Part shown: positions 1 through 5,638 of the stretch, in pieces
How positions within the stretch are numbered: position 1 is the stretch's first letter
Layout of the letters: each line of letters starts with the position of its first letter
DNA from: Candidatus Aenigmatarchaeota archaeon
GTDB lineage: Archaea; Aenigmatarchaeota; Aenigmatarchaeia; GW2011-AR5
Direction: 5' to 3'
DNA: 7,264 nt
NCBI GenBank assembly: GCA_016202875.1
Contig: JACQNX010000067.1
Coordinates: 1-7,264 of the forward strand
Translations under genes and position numbers: made by a program
The notes under the pieces: model-generated
The model's input: only the letters and a program-made list of their open reading frames with translations
Databases searched by the model: none
Told to the model about the DNA's origin: nothing

Positions 1-715
1 CGTTTGCATAGAGCGTGAGCCTGTTGAAGCCTTCGCTGCCCACAGAAGAGAGGTTTGTGCAGTTGGCAAGGCTTGTGTTCGCGCCGCCATTGGGCGAATA
101 CCAGCACCTCTCTATGTTGTTGTCCACTGCAGTGAAATTGAATGTTGGCGCTGTTGCATAGGTCCGATTAAGAGGCGATTGTATCGCGAGTATAGGTGCG
201 CTTATGTTTATTGTAAACCTCACTGTTGTTGAATTTATGTTGCTGGCGGTGTCATTGGCATAAACTGTGAGATTGTTCTCGCCTGCAGCTGCCAGAAATG
301 TTATGTTGCTGCAGTTCATGATCGTGACATTCGCCCCGCTATTAAGCGAGTAAAGACATGTGCTGATAGCCGCATCGCTCGCAGTGAAATTCAGCGTGAT
401 GTTGTTTGTCGCGAATGTCGTGTTAGCTGGTGATTGTGTTGCAATCGCAGGCGCAATGGTGTCAATCCTGAAAAACCTCTGGCTGCTGTTTGTATTGCCA
501 TTGCTGTCATTCACGTACACTGTTATATTGTTCTGCCCCTCAATACCCAGGAAAGTGATGTTCTGGCAGCTGACCAGAGAGTTGTTGGCGCCTGTTGCAT
601 TGAAATACCAGCATCTGTCTACGAGCACATTATCGTGCACAGTAACATTCAGCGTCATGTTCGCCGTGCTGAATGTTGTGTTTGCCGGCGAAGAAATGCT
701 GAGATTTGGCAGCGT
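1..715 (-). repeat. Three tandem Ig-like repeats of about 86 residues in the subtilase C-terminal region
   Basis: The repeats begin near residues 432 (LPNLSISSP), 518 (APAIATQSP) and 603 (APILAIQSP), a period of 85-86 residues; the third is cut by the window edge. Each has an S/Q-S-P-x-N-x-T start, a hydrophobic strand of the type LNFTA, and a Cys pair spaced exactly C-x14-C beginning CWY or CLY. The two complete repeats, and the visible part of the third, then carry an xNxLTVYxND-like strand. Such repeats are usual surface-exposed stalk or adhesion modules in archaeal secreted proteases. The fixed Cys spacing suggests one disulfide per domain. Confidence 0.85.
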
Positions 716-2002
716 GTTGTCAATAGAACTGATAGCTGCAAGCGCATTTATCCGCGAATAGCTGCGGTTGCTCGCAGAGTCAAAAATCGATGTGCCTGTG
801 GAGTTCAGCGCATTTCTGATGCTCGCAGGAGTCATGTTTGTTCTGCTCTCCAGCCTTTCGTATGCCCTGACAAGCGCAAACGCCCCTGCAGCAGCAGGCG
901 TTGCCATGGATGTGCCGGATTTTATAGAGTACCCGCCCCCAAAGTCCGTGGAATTGATGCTGCTGCCAGGCGCTATTATCTGGACAAGTGCATTGCGGTT
1001 AGTGAAGGATGAGATGCCATCAGCCTTTGTAGACGAGGCAATAGCAGTCACATTTGTTATGCACGCTGGCGATATAATTGCTGTTGAATTTCCATCATTG
1101 CCTGCTGCAGCAAGGACAGATATATTGAAGCGCGTTGCGTTATTCACTGCATCTGTCAGCGAGACATCATCATTATCACAGGCATTTTGAAAAAGGCCGC
1201 CTCCCAGGCTCATAGATATGACACTGATGTTCAGCCGCGTGGCATTGTTCGTGCACCATCGTATTGCTGCCCCAATATCGCTGCTGAAGCAGCTGCCTGT
1301 GCTGTTGCAGACCTTCATAGCAGCTATGCGCGCGCCAGGTGCAATACCCCTAAGCGTCCCGTTAGCAGCAATGATGCCTGAAACATGAGTGCCATGGCCA
1401 TGGTTATCCAGCGGGTTGGAGTTTTCTGTGTTGCAGTTGTCATCAACGCAATAATTATACCCACCCACCACTTTTGCGCAGCTGCCATTGTTTATATCAG
1501 TAGTCGCGTTGCACCCGCCTAAGTCAGGGTGTGTGTAGTTTATGCCTGTATCCAGTACGCACACTGTCTCGCCAAAGCCATTCACCTGCGCGCCGCCGGC
1601 TGTTGCATTATGCGCCCTGTTTGCACTGACCAGTGGCAGAACATCCTGAAGCGAAATCTGGAAGACAGCATCGTACTCAACAAACTCTACATTGGGGTTC
1701 TTCTTCAGCGCATACAGGGCAGCCTTGCTTATCCTGCCCGAAACAGCATTCATCTCTGCATACTCCCGCCGCTTCTCAAAACCAGAACCCATAGCCATAT
1801 ATATGCCATTTGCAGATACAGCATCCTCATGTGTGTATCCTTCCTTATAGCGGATGACAACTGGAATCCTGCCATCGCCCCTTTCAGCAGCTTCTGAGAT
1901 TCTGGTGTCAATTCTGTTGTCTATTGATGGCGCAGCTGAAATAGGGATGGAGAGCGCCATAAAAAATGCCAAACTGAAGAACAAAAAATACTGTAATCTC
2001 AT
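1..2002 (-). CDS. Secreted subtilisin-like serine protease (S8 family) with Ig-like repeats, C-terminus cut by window edge
   Basis: The minus strand is open from an ATG at 2002 to the left edge (667 residues, no stop), so the C-terminus is missing. Residues 1-24 form a signal peptide (hydrophobic core, then S-A-A). Residues about 45-118 look like an I9 inhibitor propeptide, ending in NVEFVEYDAV. The peptidase domain follows with the full triad: Asp151 in VLDTG, His203 in HGHGTHVSG, Ser365 in GTSMATP, plus oxyanion Asn302 in AAAGN. From about residue 430 come Ig-like repeats. About 40 N-x-S/T sequons and many Cys suggest a glycosylated, disulfide-stabilised extracellular enzyme; this is inference. 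It lies 76 nt downstream of the Ala-repeat gene on the same strand. No convincing ribosome-binding site precedes the ATG; a TATA-like TATTTAG lies about 35 nt upstream (2034-2040). The family call is secure; the substrate is unknown. Confidence 0.95.
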   Translation of the reverse strand, partial: MRLQYFLFFSLAFFMALSIPISAAPSIDNRIDTRISEAAERGDGRIPVVIRYKEGYTHEDAVSANGIYMAMGSGFEKRREYAEMNAVSGRISKAALYALKKNPNVEFVEYDAVFQISLQDVLPLVSANRAHNATAGGAQVNGFGETVCVLDTGINYTHPDLGGCNATTDINNGSCAKVVGGYNYCVDDNCNTENSNPLDNHGHGTHVSGIIAANGTLRGIAPGARIAAMKVCNSTGSCFSSDIGAAIRWCTNNATRLNISVISMSLGGGLFQNACDNDDVSLTDAVNNATRFNISVLAAAGNDGNSTAIISPACITNVTAIASSTKADGISSFTNRNALVQIIAPGSSINSTDFGGGYSIKSGTSMATPAAAGAFALVRAYERLESRTNMTPASIRNALNSTGTSIFDSASNRSYSRINALAAISSIDNTLPNLSISSPANTTFSTANMTLNVTVHDNVLVDRCWYFNATGANNSLVSCQNITFLGIEGQNNITVYVNDSNGNTNSSQRFFRIDTIAPAIATQSPANTTFATNNITLNFTASDAAISTCLYSLNSGANVTIMNCSNITFLAAAGENNLTVYANDTASNINSTTVRFTINISAPILAIQSPLNRTYATAPTFNFTAVDNNIERCWYSPNGGANTSLANCTNLSSVGSEGFNRLTLYAN

Positions 2003-2078
2003 TGCCCTCTGTGGTTAATCTGGGTCTGGAATGCTAAATAGTTTTCCCAAAAGTTTTTCCAAATTGTGAAACAATCTT
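2003..2078 (-). other. Short intergenic spacer upstream of the subtilase gene
   Basis: This 76-nt AT-rich gap separates the stop of the Ala-repeat gene from the subtilase start. Just after the stop, 2063-2075 can form a weak hairpin (ATTGT, 3-nt loop, ACAAT). On the minus strand a TATA-like TATTTAG at 2034-2040 could start a transcript about 8 nt before the subtilase ATG. Both signals are weak, so co-transcription with the upstream gene remains possible. Confidence 0.3.
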
Positions 2079-2732
2079 TCAGACAGACATTGTTTCCATT
2101 CCGCTTCTGGAGTAGACAGATAATTCCCTGTTCCTGTATTCCCTGACAAGAACCCCGGACTCATTTATCTCTAGAAGAGGTCCCCACGGGTTTGGCTCTT
2201 TGAGCAAATCGATGACTATTTCGTATCCAGCACCCCGTCCGGCATCCTCTGTGGCATCCACTGCGGCACGCATTGCGACATCCAATGTGGCACCCACTGT
2301 GGCACCCCACGCGGCATCCAATGTGGCACCCCACGCGGCAACCACTGCGGCATCCAATGTGGCATCCCGTACGGCATCCACTGCGGCACCCCGTGCGGCA
2401 TCATAATTATCCGCTGGTTCGCCTGTGTAGAACGGCTTTAATCTGTCAAGGTGTTCTGTGAAGTAGGCTCTGACCAAATCACTGTTCGCATGCTTCGCAG
2501 ACAGCCATGGCACATTATTTACGCGCAGCATCCATGCCGCGACTCTATCGCCGTTTGGAAAATCTTTGTAAAATTTTTCAAGAAGCTGGCGCTGCTCATC
2601 AATAGGATACGCTCTTAATGCTGTAAAAATTTCACTGTAACAGCCCTCGCTGACGACATGCGCTAAACTCCCAGCATGCCTGGACACTATGCCCAATCCT
2701 CGCTCTCTCAACGATGCGCGATCATAATTCAT
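2079..2732 (-). CDS. Unknown protein with a tetrapeptide Ala-rich repeat domain
   Basis: I do not recognise this 217-residue protein. Residues 1-112 are ordinary, charged and probably helical, without signal peptide or membrane segment. Residues 113-164 are 13 in-frame tetrapeptides of the form [A/T]-x-[D/G]-A (for example AVDA, TLDA, AWGA), followed by one degenerate copy, GRGA. A normal C-terminal tail (166-217) includes EIVIDLLKEPNPWGPLLEI. The repeat is encoded by perfect-length 12-bp DNA units, so its length can change by whole tetrapeptides without breaking the frame. Start ATG 2732 is supported by a TATA box centred 26.5 nt upstream, which suggests a leaderless mRNA. Ala-rich repeats of this general kind occur in scattered bacterial and archaeal proteins, some of them annotated as putative immunity proteins. 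That resemblance is compositional only and gives no function here. Confidence 0.75.
   Translation of the reverse strand: MNYDRASLRERGLGIVSRHAGSLAHVVSEGCYSEIFTALRAYPIDEQRQLLEKFYKDFPNGDRVAAWMLRVNNVPWLSAKHANSDLVRAYFTEHLDRLKPFYTGEPADNYDAARGAAVDAVRDATLDAAVVAAWGATLDAAWGATVGATLDVAMRAAVDATEDAGRGAGYEIVIDLLKEPNPWGPLLEINESGVLVREYRNRELSVYSRSGMETMSV
2241..2396. repeat. 12-bp tandem repeat array, 13 contiguous units
   Basis: Read on the plus strand, thirteen uninterrupted 12-bp units with consensus GGCAyCCAmTGy run from 2241 to 2396 without any length slip. GGCATCCAATGT occurs twice exactly (2313, 2349), with a one-base variant at 2277. GGCATCCACTGC also occurs twice (2253, 2373), as does GGCACCCCACGC (2301, 2325). 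Degenerate units flank both ends (2229-2240 and 2397-2408). There are no spacers, so it is not a CRISPR array. All six frames are free of stop codons across the array. Confidence 0.95.
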
Positions 2733-2754
2733 GCCTTATTACCTGATAGTAACA

Positions 2755-2762
2755 TATTTAAA
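2755..2762 (-). promoter_or_regulatory. TATA box of the Ala-repeat gene
   Basis: The minus strand reads TTTAAATA, a canonical archaeal TATA box. Its centre is 26.5 nt upstream of the ATG at 2732, which puts the expected transcription start at or next to the start codon (leaderless mRNA). Confidence 0.7.
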
Positions 2763-2766
2763 GGCG

Positions 2767-2887
2767 TCAGTCATCTGAGTATTGTTGCACGAAGTTTTTT
2801 ACGCTTTGTGTAAATTCAGGAGGACAAGTTGCTTCTGCTATGTGAGGCAATTCTGTTCTTAATAGTTCATACCTTTTTGGCAATCAT
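2767..2887 (-). pseudogene. Short gene remnant or frameshifted micro-gene of about 39 codons
   Basis: From a TTG at 2883 to a TGA at 2767 there are 38 codons that read like real protein, with stretches such as ELPHIAEATCPPEF and SVKNFVQQYSDD and balanced codon use. An ATG at 2887 lies just upstream in another frame and stops after six codons. Removing one A from the A5 run shared by both frames (minus-strand CCAAAAAGG) joins that ATG to the 38-codon frame and gives an uninterrupted 39-residue protein starting M-I-A-K-R-Y-E. It is therefore either a recent one-base frameshift, a sequencing error, a TTG-started small protein, or chance. I see no ribosome-binding site. It ends 4 nt before the TATA box of the next gene on this strand. 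No family recognised. Confidence 0.35.
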
Positions 2888-2926
2888 AAAGTGCTAATTC
2901 GGAACTTCAGCCCATGGTGACCTCGC

Positions 2927-2935
2927 TTTTTATTT
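2927..2935 (+). promoter_or_regulatory. TATA-like element for the coiled-coil gene
   Basis: TTTTTATTT lies about 25 nt upstream of the ATG at 2956, which fits a leaderless start there. It is less canonical than the two TTTAAATA boxes elsewhere in the window. It would fall inside the coding region if translation began at the upstream ATG 2914, so it argues for the shorter protein. Confidence 0.35.
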
Positions 2936-2955
2936 CTTTAGGGCATAGTAAACTC

Positions 2956-4137
2956 ATGCTGGGCAAGTTCAGGTCCATTTTCAGCAAAGAAGCTATAGAA
3001 GTAAGGGCGGATAATGTCCCTTCAGTCCTGGCGGAATTAGACGAAAAGAGCGAAAAAGAGCGCTTGGAAATGGCGAGATCATTGATAGCGGCAGAAACCA
3101 GGAAGCTCGACCAGCTCCTCAGGGAGTTGTCCATAAAGCAGGCAGATGACAATTATGTAACTGTCTTGAAAAATCGTTTTTGTGAAAAAGGCATTCAGTC
3201 CCTGTCCGGCTTGCCAGATTCCTATGATGCGTTTATCACTGCAATTTCCCGCTCCATGAACGAAATAAGCAGCATCAGCTTCAAGGAGTTTCGTCACCTC
3301 CAGCTTTTCAAAGATGACATGGCAAAAATCGCCTCCCAGATAAAGACCATTGAAACCCAGCTGGCAGAATTTTCCAGGAACTATCATGCGGGCAGCCAGA
3401 AAAAAATAAATGATGCCCTTGCGCTTTCCGATTCAGTACAGGATAAAGAAGCAGAACTGGTGCGCCTAAATACAGAGCTGCAGGAAATAGAAAAAGCCAT
3501 ACCATTCATAAAAGAAGCGCTGGAAAGTGATGAGCGGAAGTTCTCAGAAGTCTCCAACAAACTCCTGTCCATTGAATCAGAAGTGCGGGACATTGCAGCC
3601 TCGCTGGAATCAGAGAGAAGCATCATCAAGCAGCGCATCGGGACAGAATTTGGCAGCATAGACAAGCTGCTTAAAAAACTGCAGCATGAAAATCCGAAAA
3701 AATCTGCGCTTCTGCAGGATTACATCACAAACCCTGGCAATGCGTTTATCGTGGACGAAAATCTGGAAATAAGGCTGGTTCTTGAGGAACTGAAGCCTGC
3801 ACTGAAAAAAGAAGATCCGGAAAAACATGAAAAAGTGGTTGAGCTGTTGAGAAATATTGACTTCTATGACTCGCTCCGCGAGCAGTACAGGGGCCTGACA
3901 AATAAAATAAATGATATCAGGGAAAGCAAGAATCAAGAGTACCTCCCCCTTGAAAAAGAAAAGAACCACATTATCCTGTCCATCGAAGAGAACAAGACAG
4001 AAATCCAGCAGCTGCTTGAGAAACGGACTGCCAAGACGCAGGAAAAAGAAAAATTGCTTCATCGCCTCGCTACCGAGAAGGCAGAGCTCCAGCTAAAACT
4101 CGCAGAGCTCATGCAGAGAGAGGTCAGATTGGTATAG
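2956..4137 (+). CDS. Cytoplasmic coiled-coil protein of unknown function (SMC-like rod without ATPase heads)
   Basis: The protein has 393 residues from ATG 2956. It starts MLGKFRSIFSKE and is almost entirely charged heptad-like helix. An N-terminal helical segment (about residues 20-60) is followed by a less regular part, then long coiled coils (about 95-235 and 305-390) separated by a probable globular or hinge-like segment (about 245-300, containing YITNPGNAFIVDENLEIRLV). There is no Walker A, Walker B or ABC signature, no signal peptide and no membrane helix, so it is not an SMC or Rad50 ATPase. An upstream in-frame ATG at 2914 would add 14 residues; I prefer 2956 because of the TATA-like element 25 nt upstream and the better N-terminus. 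A scaffold or structural role is the most that can be inferred. Its stop directly abuts that of the convergent ATPase gene. Confidence 0.85.
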   Translation: MLGKFRSIFSKEAIEVRADNVPSVLAELDEKSEKERLEMARSLIAAETRKLDQLLRELSIKQADDNYVTVLKNRFCEKGIQSLSGLPDSYDAFITAISRSMNEISSISFKEFRHLQLFKDDMAKIASQIKTIETQLAEFSRNYHAGSQKKINDALALSDSVQDKEAELVRLNTELQEIEKAIPFIKEALESDERKFSEVSNKLLSIESEVRDIAASLESERSIIKQRIGTEFGSIDKLLKKLQHENPKKSALLQDYITNPGNAFIVDENLEIRLVLEELKPALKKEDPEKHEKVVELLRNIDFYDSLREQYRGLTNKINDIRESKNQEYLPLEKEKNHIILSIEENKTEIQQLLEKRTAKTQEKEKLLHRLATEKAELQLKLAELMQREVRLV

Positions 4138-4152
4138 TTATTTTTCTTTTGT
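4138..4152 (+). terminator. T-rich terminator of the coiled-coil gene
   Basis: Immediately after the TAG stop the plus strand reads TTATTTTTCTTTTGT, 12 T in 15 bases. This is the usual form of an archaeal intrinsic terminator (oligo-T on the coding strand, no hairpin needed). The same bases encode the last Lys/Glu-rich codons of the convergent ATPase gene, so the tract could also reflect AAA/GAA codon use. Confidence 0.5.
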
Positions 4153-5388
4153 CACTGACAAGAATATCCACGCAGGTATAAGACTTATTGAGCCTTCTTC
4201 TACAGATATTTTTCTTTCTTCATCCTTTGTTATCATTATACCTTTCTTTACGCTAAACTTTCGCATAAATTCCCTGACGCCTGAAATATCGCTGCCTAAA
4301 ATTTTCCTTTTGTATTTTATTTCTATCGGCATGTCTTCATATATTATATCTACTTCATGAGAATTTTTCCAGAAATTATTTGAGTGCAACCTGTTAACTA
4401 TCGCAGTTTCAGCCATCTGTCCAATTAATTTTTCATCTATATTTTGGTTAAATGCGACTATTATGGATGTGTCTACGGGGTAAACTCTTTTCAGTTTTCT
4501 TATGCTTGACAGCTTGCTTTTTCTGTAATTACCCAGAATTTTAATTAAAAAGCTGTCGTTCAGCAGCATTATGTAAGTTTTAATGGATCTTCTGTCCTTG
4601 TCGAGCTGCTTTGCAATAGACTGATAATCCAAGTACATGCCGGGATTTGATGCTATTATTTCAACTAATTGTCTGATCGTTTCCGTATCCTTTATGCCAA
4701 ATAAAACTGCAATATCCTTGAAAATTATCTTGTCGAGCACAACAGATTTTACATAGTCTTTTATTTCCTGCCTGCTTTTTCCTATAACTTCCGGGAAACC
4801 CCCGTTTTCTAAGTATTCTGAAAACAATGCCTTCATTTTTGCAGAAGGCAGATTTTCTGCGTCTTTTATTTCAGCATATTCTTCAAAAGAAAGCGGGTTC
4901 AGGCGAAATTCATTTATCCTGCCGGCAAGAGTCTCTTTTGTCTTTGATGCTATGAATAGGCTTTCGGAGCCGCTTACAAAAAACTTTATTTTAGGGTAAA
5001 GATCATAGTATTTTTTAAGCTGGTTTGTCCAATCAGAAAGCTTCTGAATCTCGTCTAAAAATATATAAACCTTATCGTTTCTTAAGTCCTTTGATTTAAG
5101 CTCTCTGTAAGTATCCATCAAATCGTCTAGGTTTTCTACGAATTCATCAAAGTTGAAATAAAGTATGTTTGTTTTCTCTGCAGAATCATCAAGAAGCTTC
5201 TGGATAAGCTGGAACATAAGCGTTGTTTTCCCGGTCCTCCGCAGGCCTACTATAGAAGCCGCGTACCTTTTTTTCAGGCTTTCTGCAAGGTCGTAGAAAA
5301 GCTTTCTCCTGTATTTGTGCAAAAGCTCCGCAGGCACTTTTCCCGCGAACCACCACGGATTGAATTCCTCCATTCGTTCCCTTTTCAT
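4138..5388 (-). CDS. AAA+ ATPase of the AAA_14/DUF4143 family (COG1373 type)
   Basis: The protein has 416 residues from ATG 5388. An N-terminal AAA_14 ATPase domain carries Walker A GLRRTGKTT (48-56), Walker B VYIFLDE (107-113) followed by IQKL, a SGS segment (139-141) and the AGR motif (155-157) typical of the family. The C-terminal half matches DUF4143, with the late EVDII/IEIKYK region (Asp347, Glu356, Lys358) resembling a restriction-nuclease-like fold. Length is normal and all ATPase residues are intact. Known members are abundant in archaea and bacteria as many paralogues, and their cellular role is poorly defined. An in-frame GTG at 5403 would add five residues, but the TATA box centre lies 26.5 nt upstream of ATG 5388, the same spacing as the Ala-repeat gene. 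The promoter is flanked by repeated palindromes that suggest specific regulation. Confidence 0.93.
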   Translation of the reverse strand: MKRERMEEFNPWWFAGKVPAELLHKYRRKLFYDLAESLKKRYAASIVGLRRTGKTTLMFQLIQKLLDDSAEKTNILYFNFDEFVENLDDLMDTYRELKSKDLRNDKVYIFLDEIQKLSDWTNQLKKYYDLYPKIKFFVSGSESLFIASKTKETLAGRINEFRLNPLSFEEYAEIKDAENLPSAKMKALFSEYLENGGFPEVIGKSRQEIKDYVKSVVLDKIIFKDIAVLFGIKDTETIRQLVEIIASNPGMYLDYQSIAKQLDKDRRSIKTYIMLLNDSFLIKILGNYRKSKLSSIRKLKRVYPVDTSIIVAFNQNIDEKLIGQMAETAIVNRLHSNNFWKNSHEVDIIYEDMPIEIKYKRKILGSDISGVREFMRKFSVKKGIMITKDEERKISVEEGSISLIPAWIFLSVTKEK

Positions 5389-5410
5389 CTTTAGATTATA
5401 CACGGAAAAG

Positions 5411-5418
5411 TATTTAAA
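5411..5418 (-). promoter_or_regulatory. TATA box of the AAA_14/DUF4143 ATPase gene
   Basis: The minus strand reads TTTAAATA within TGTTTTAAATACTT. Its centre is 26.5 nt upstream of ATG 5388, predicting a leaderless transcript starting at that codon rather than at GTG 5403. Confidence 0.7.
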
Positions 5419-5420
5419 AC

Positions 5421-5473
5421 ATGTACATCAAGATGCACATAAAAGTCTATTTTGTGTACATGATAATGTACAT
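5421..5473. promoter_or_regulatory. Operator-like cluster: four palindromic 8-mers upstream of the ATPase TATA box
   Basis: Four copies of RTGYACAT start at 5421, 5433, 5454 and 5466. They form two inverted-repeat pairs with 4-nt spacers: ATGTACAT/ATGCACAT around CAAG (5421-5440) and GTGTACAT/ATGTACAT around GATA (5454-5473). In each pair the inner 7-nt arms are perfect or have one mismatch. The pair centres are 33 bp apart, about three helical turns, so dimers could bind on one face of the DNA. The nearer pair begins 2 bp from the TATA box and overlaps the position expected for the BRE, so binding there should block TFB/TBP. The regulator is not identifiable from this window. Confidence 0.6.
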
Positions 5474-5476
5474 TAT

Positions 5477-5638
5477 TATTTTGTTCAAAGTTCTTACTCA
5501 AGACGAAACAGACATAGCGTTTACCAGCCTTTCACAAACCGAAGCTCCTCCTATGGGCTCGTAGCTGTGCTTGGCTAGATGCTTGATTCGATACAGGCTA
5601 ATCGTGGGCTTTTGCGGTTCGGAATGACAACGCCGCGC
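5477..5638. other. Non-coding block between the Lon-like gene and the ATPase promoter, unassigned
   Basis: No gene is convincing here. The block looks less AT-rich than the promoter beside it. It has no clear T-tract terminator for the Lon-like gene on the minus strand. A stretch from about 5555 begins like a tRNA 5' half (GGGCTCGTAGCTG) but has no matching acceptor or T stem. The minus strand contains TGTCATTCCGAACCGC (5616-5631), reminiscent of dispersed intergenic repeats that begin GTCATTCCGA in other genomes; only a genome search could confirm that. Confidence 0.4.

Noticed and set aside
360..1897. Several plus-strand open frames of 64-192 codons across the left third
   Set aside because: All lie antisense to the subtilase gene, whose motifs and catalytic triad are unambiguous; the frames are stop-poor shadows of its Asn/Thr/Ala-rich codons.
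2241..2396. CRISPR array
   Set aside because: Units are contiguous, 12 bp long and without spacers, and are translated in frame.
2200..2461. Three further open frames (two on plus, one on minus) over the Ala-repeat region
   Set aside because: The 12-bp array has no stop codon in any frame, so open frames there are expected. Only the 217-codon frame has a TATA box at proper spacing and normal sequence on both sides.
2914..2955. Longer N-terminus for the coiled-coil protein from ATG 2914
   Set aside because: The 14 extra residues look unlike the rest of the protein, and the TATA-like element falls inside them. It stays possible, since a weaker CATAAA lies about 26 nt before ATG 2914.
3079..4062. 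Minus-strand open frames of 65-150 codons opposite the coiled-coil gene
   Set aside because: They are Phe/Leu-rich mirror images of Lys/Glu codons on the plus strand and show no start signals or domain features.
2956..4137. SMC/Rad50-type ATPase
   Set aside because: The rod-like heptad pattern is present, but there is no Walker A, signature or Walker B motif anywhere in the protein.
5421..5564. 47-codon plus-strand frame starting in the palindromic sites
   Set aside because: Its first part is generated by the ATGTACAT repeats and it has no ribosome-binding site; the repeats are better explained as operator sites of the ATPase promoter.
5555..5635. tRNA gene
   Set aside because: A GGGCTCGTAGCTG start and a TTCGGAAT piece are suggestive, but no 3' acceptor strand, no T stem and no sound anticodon stem can be paired.
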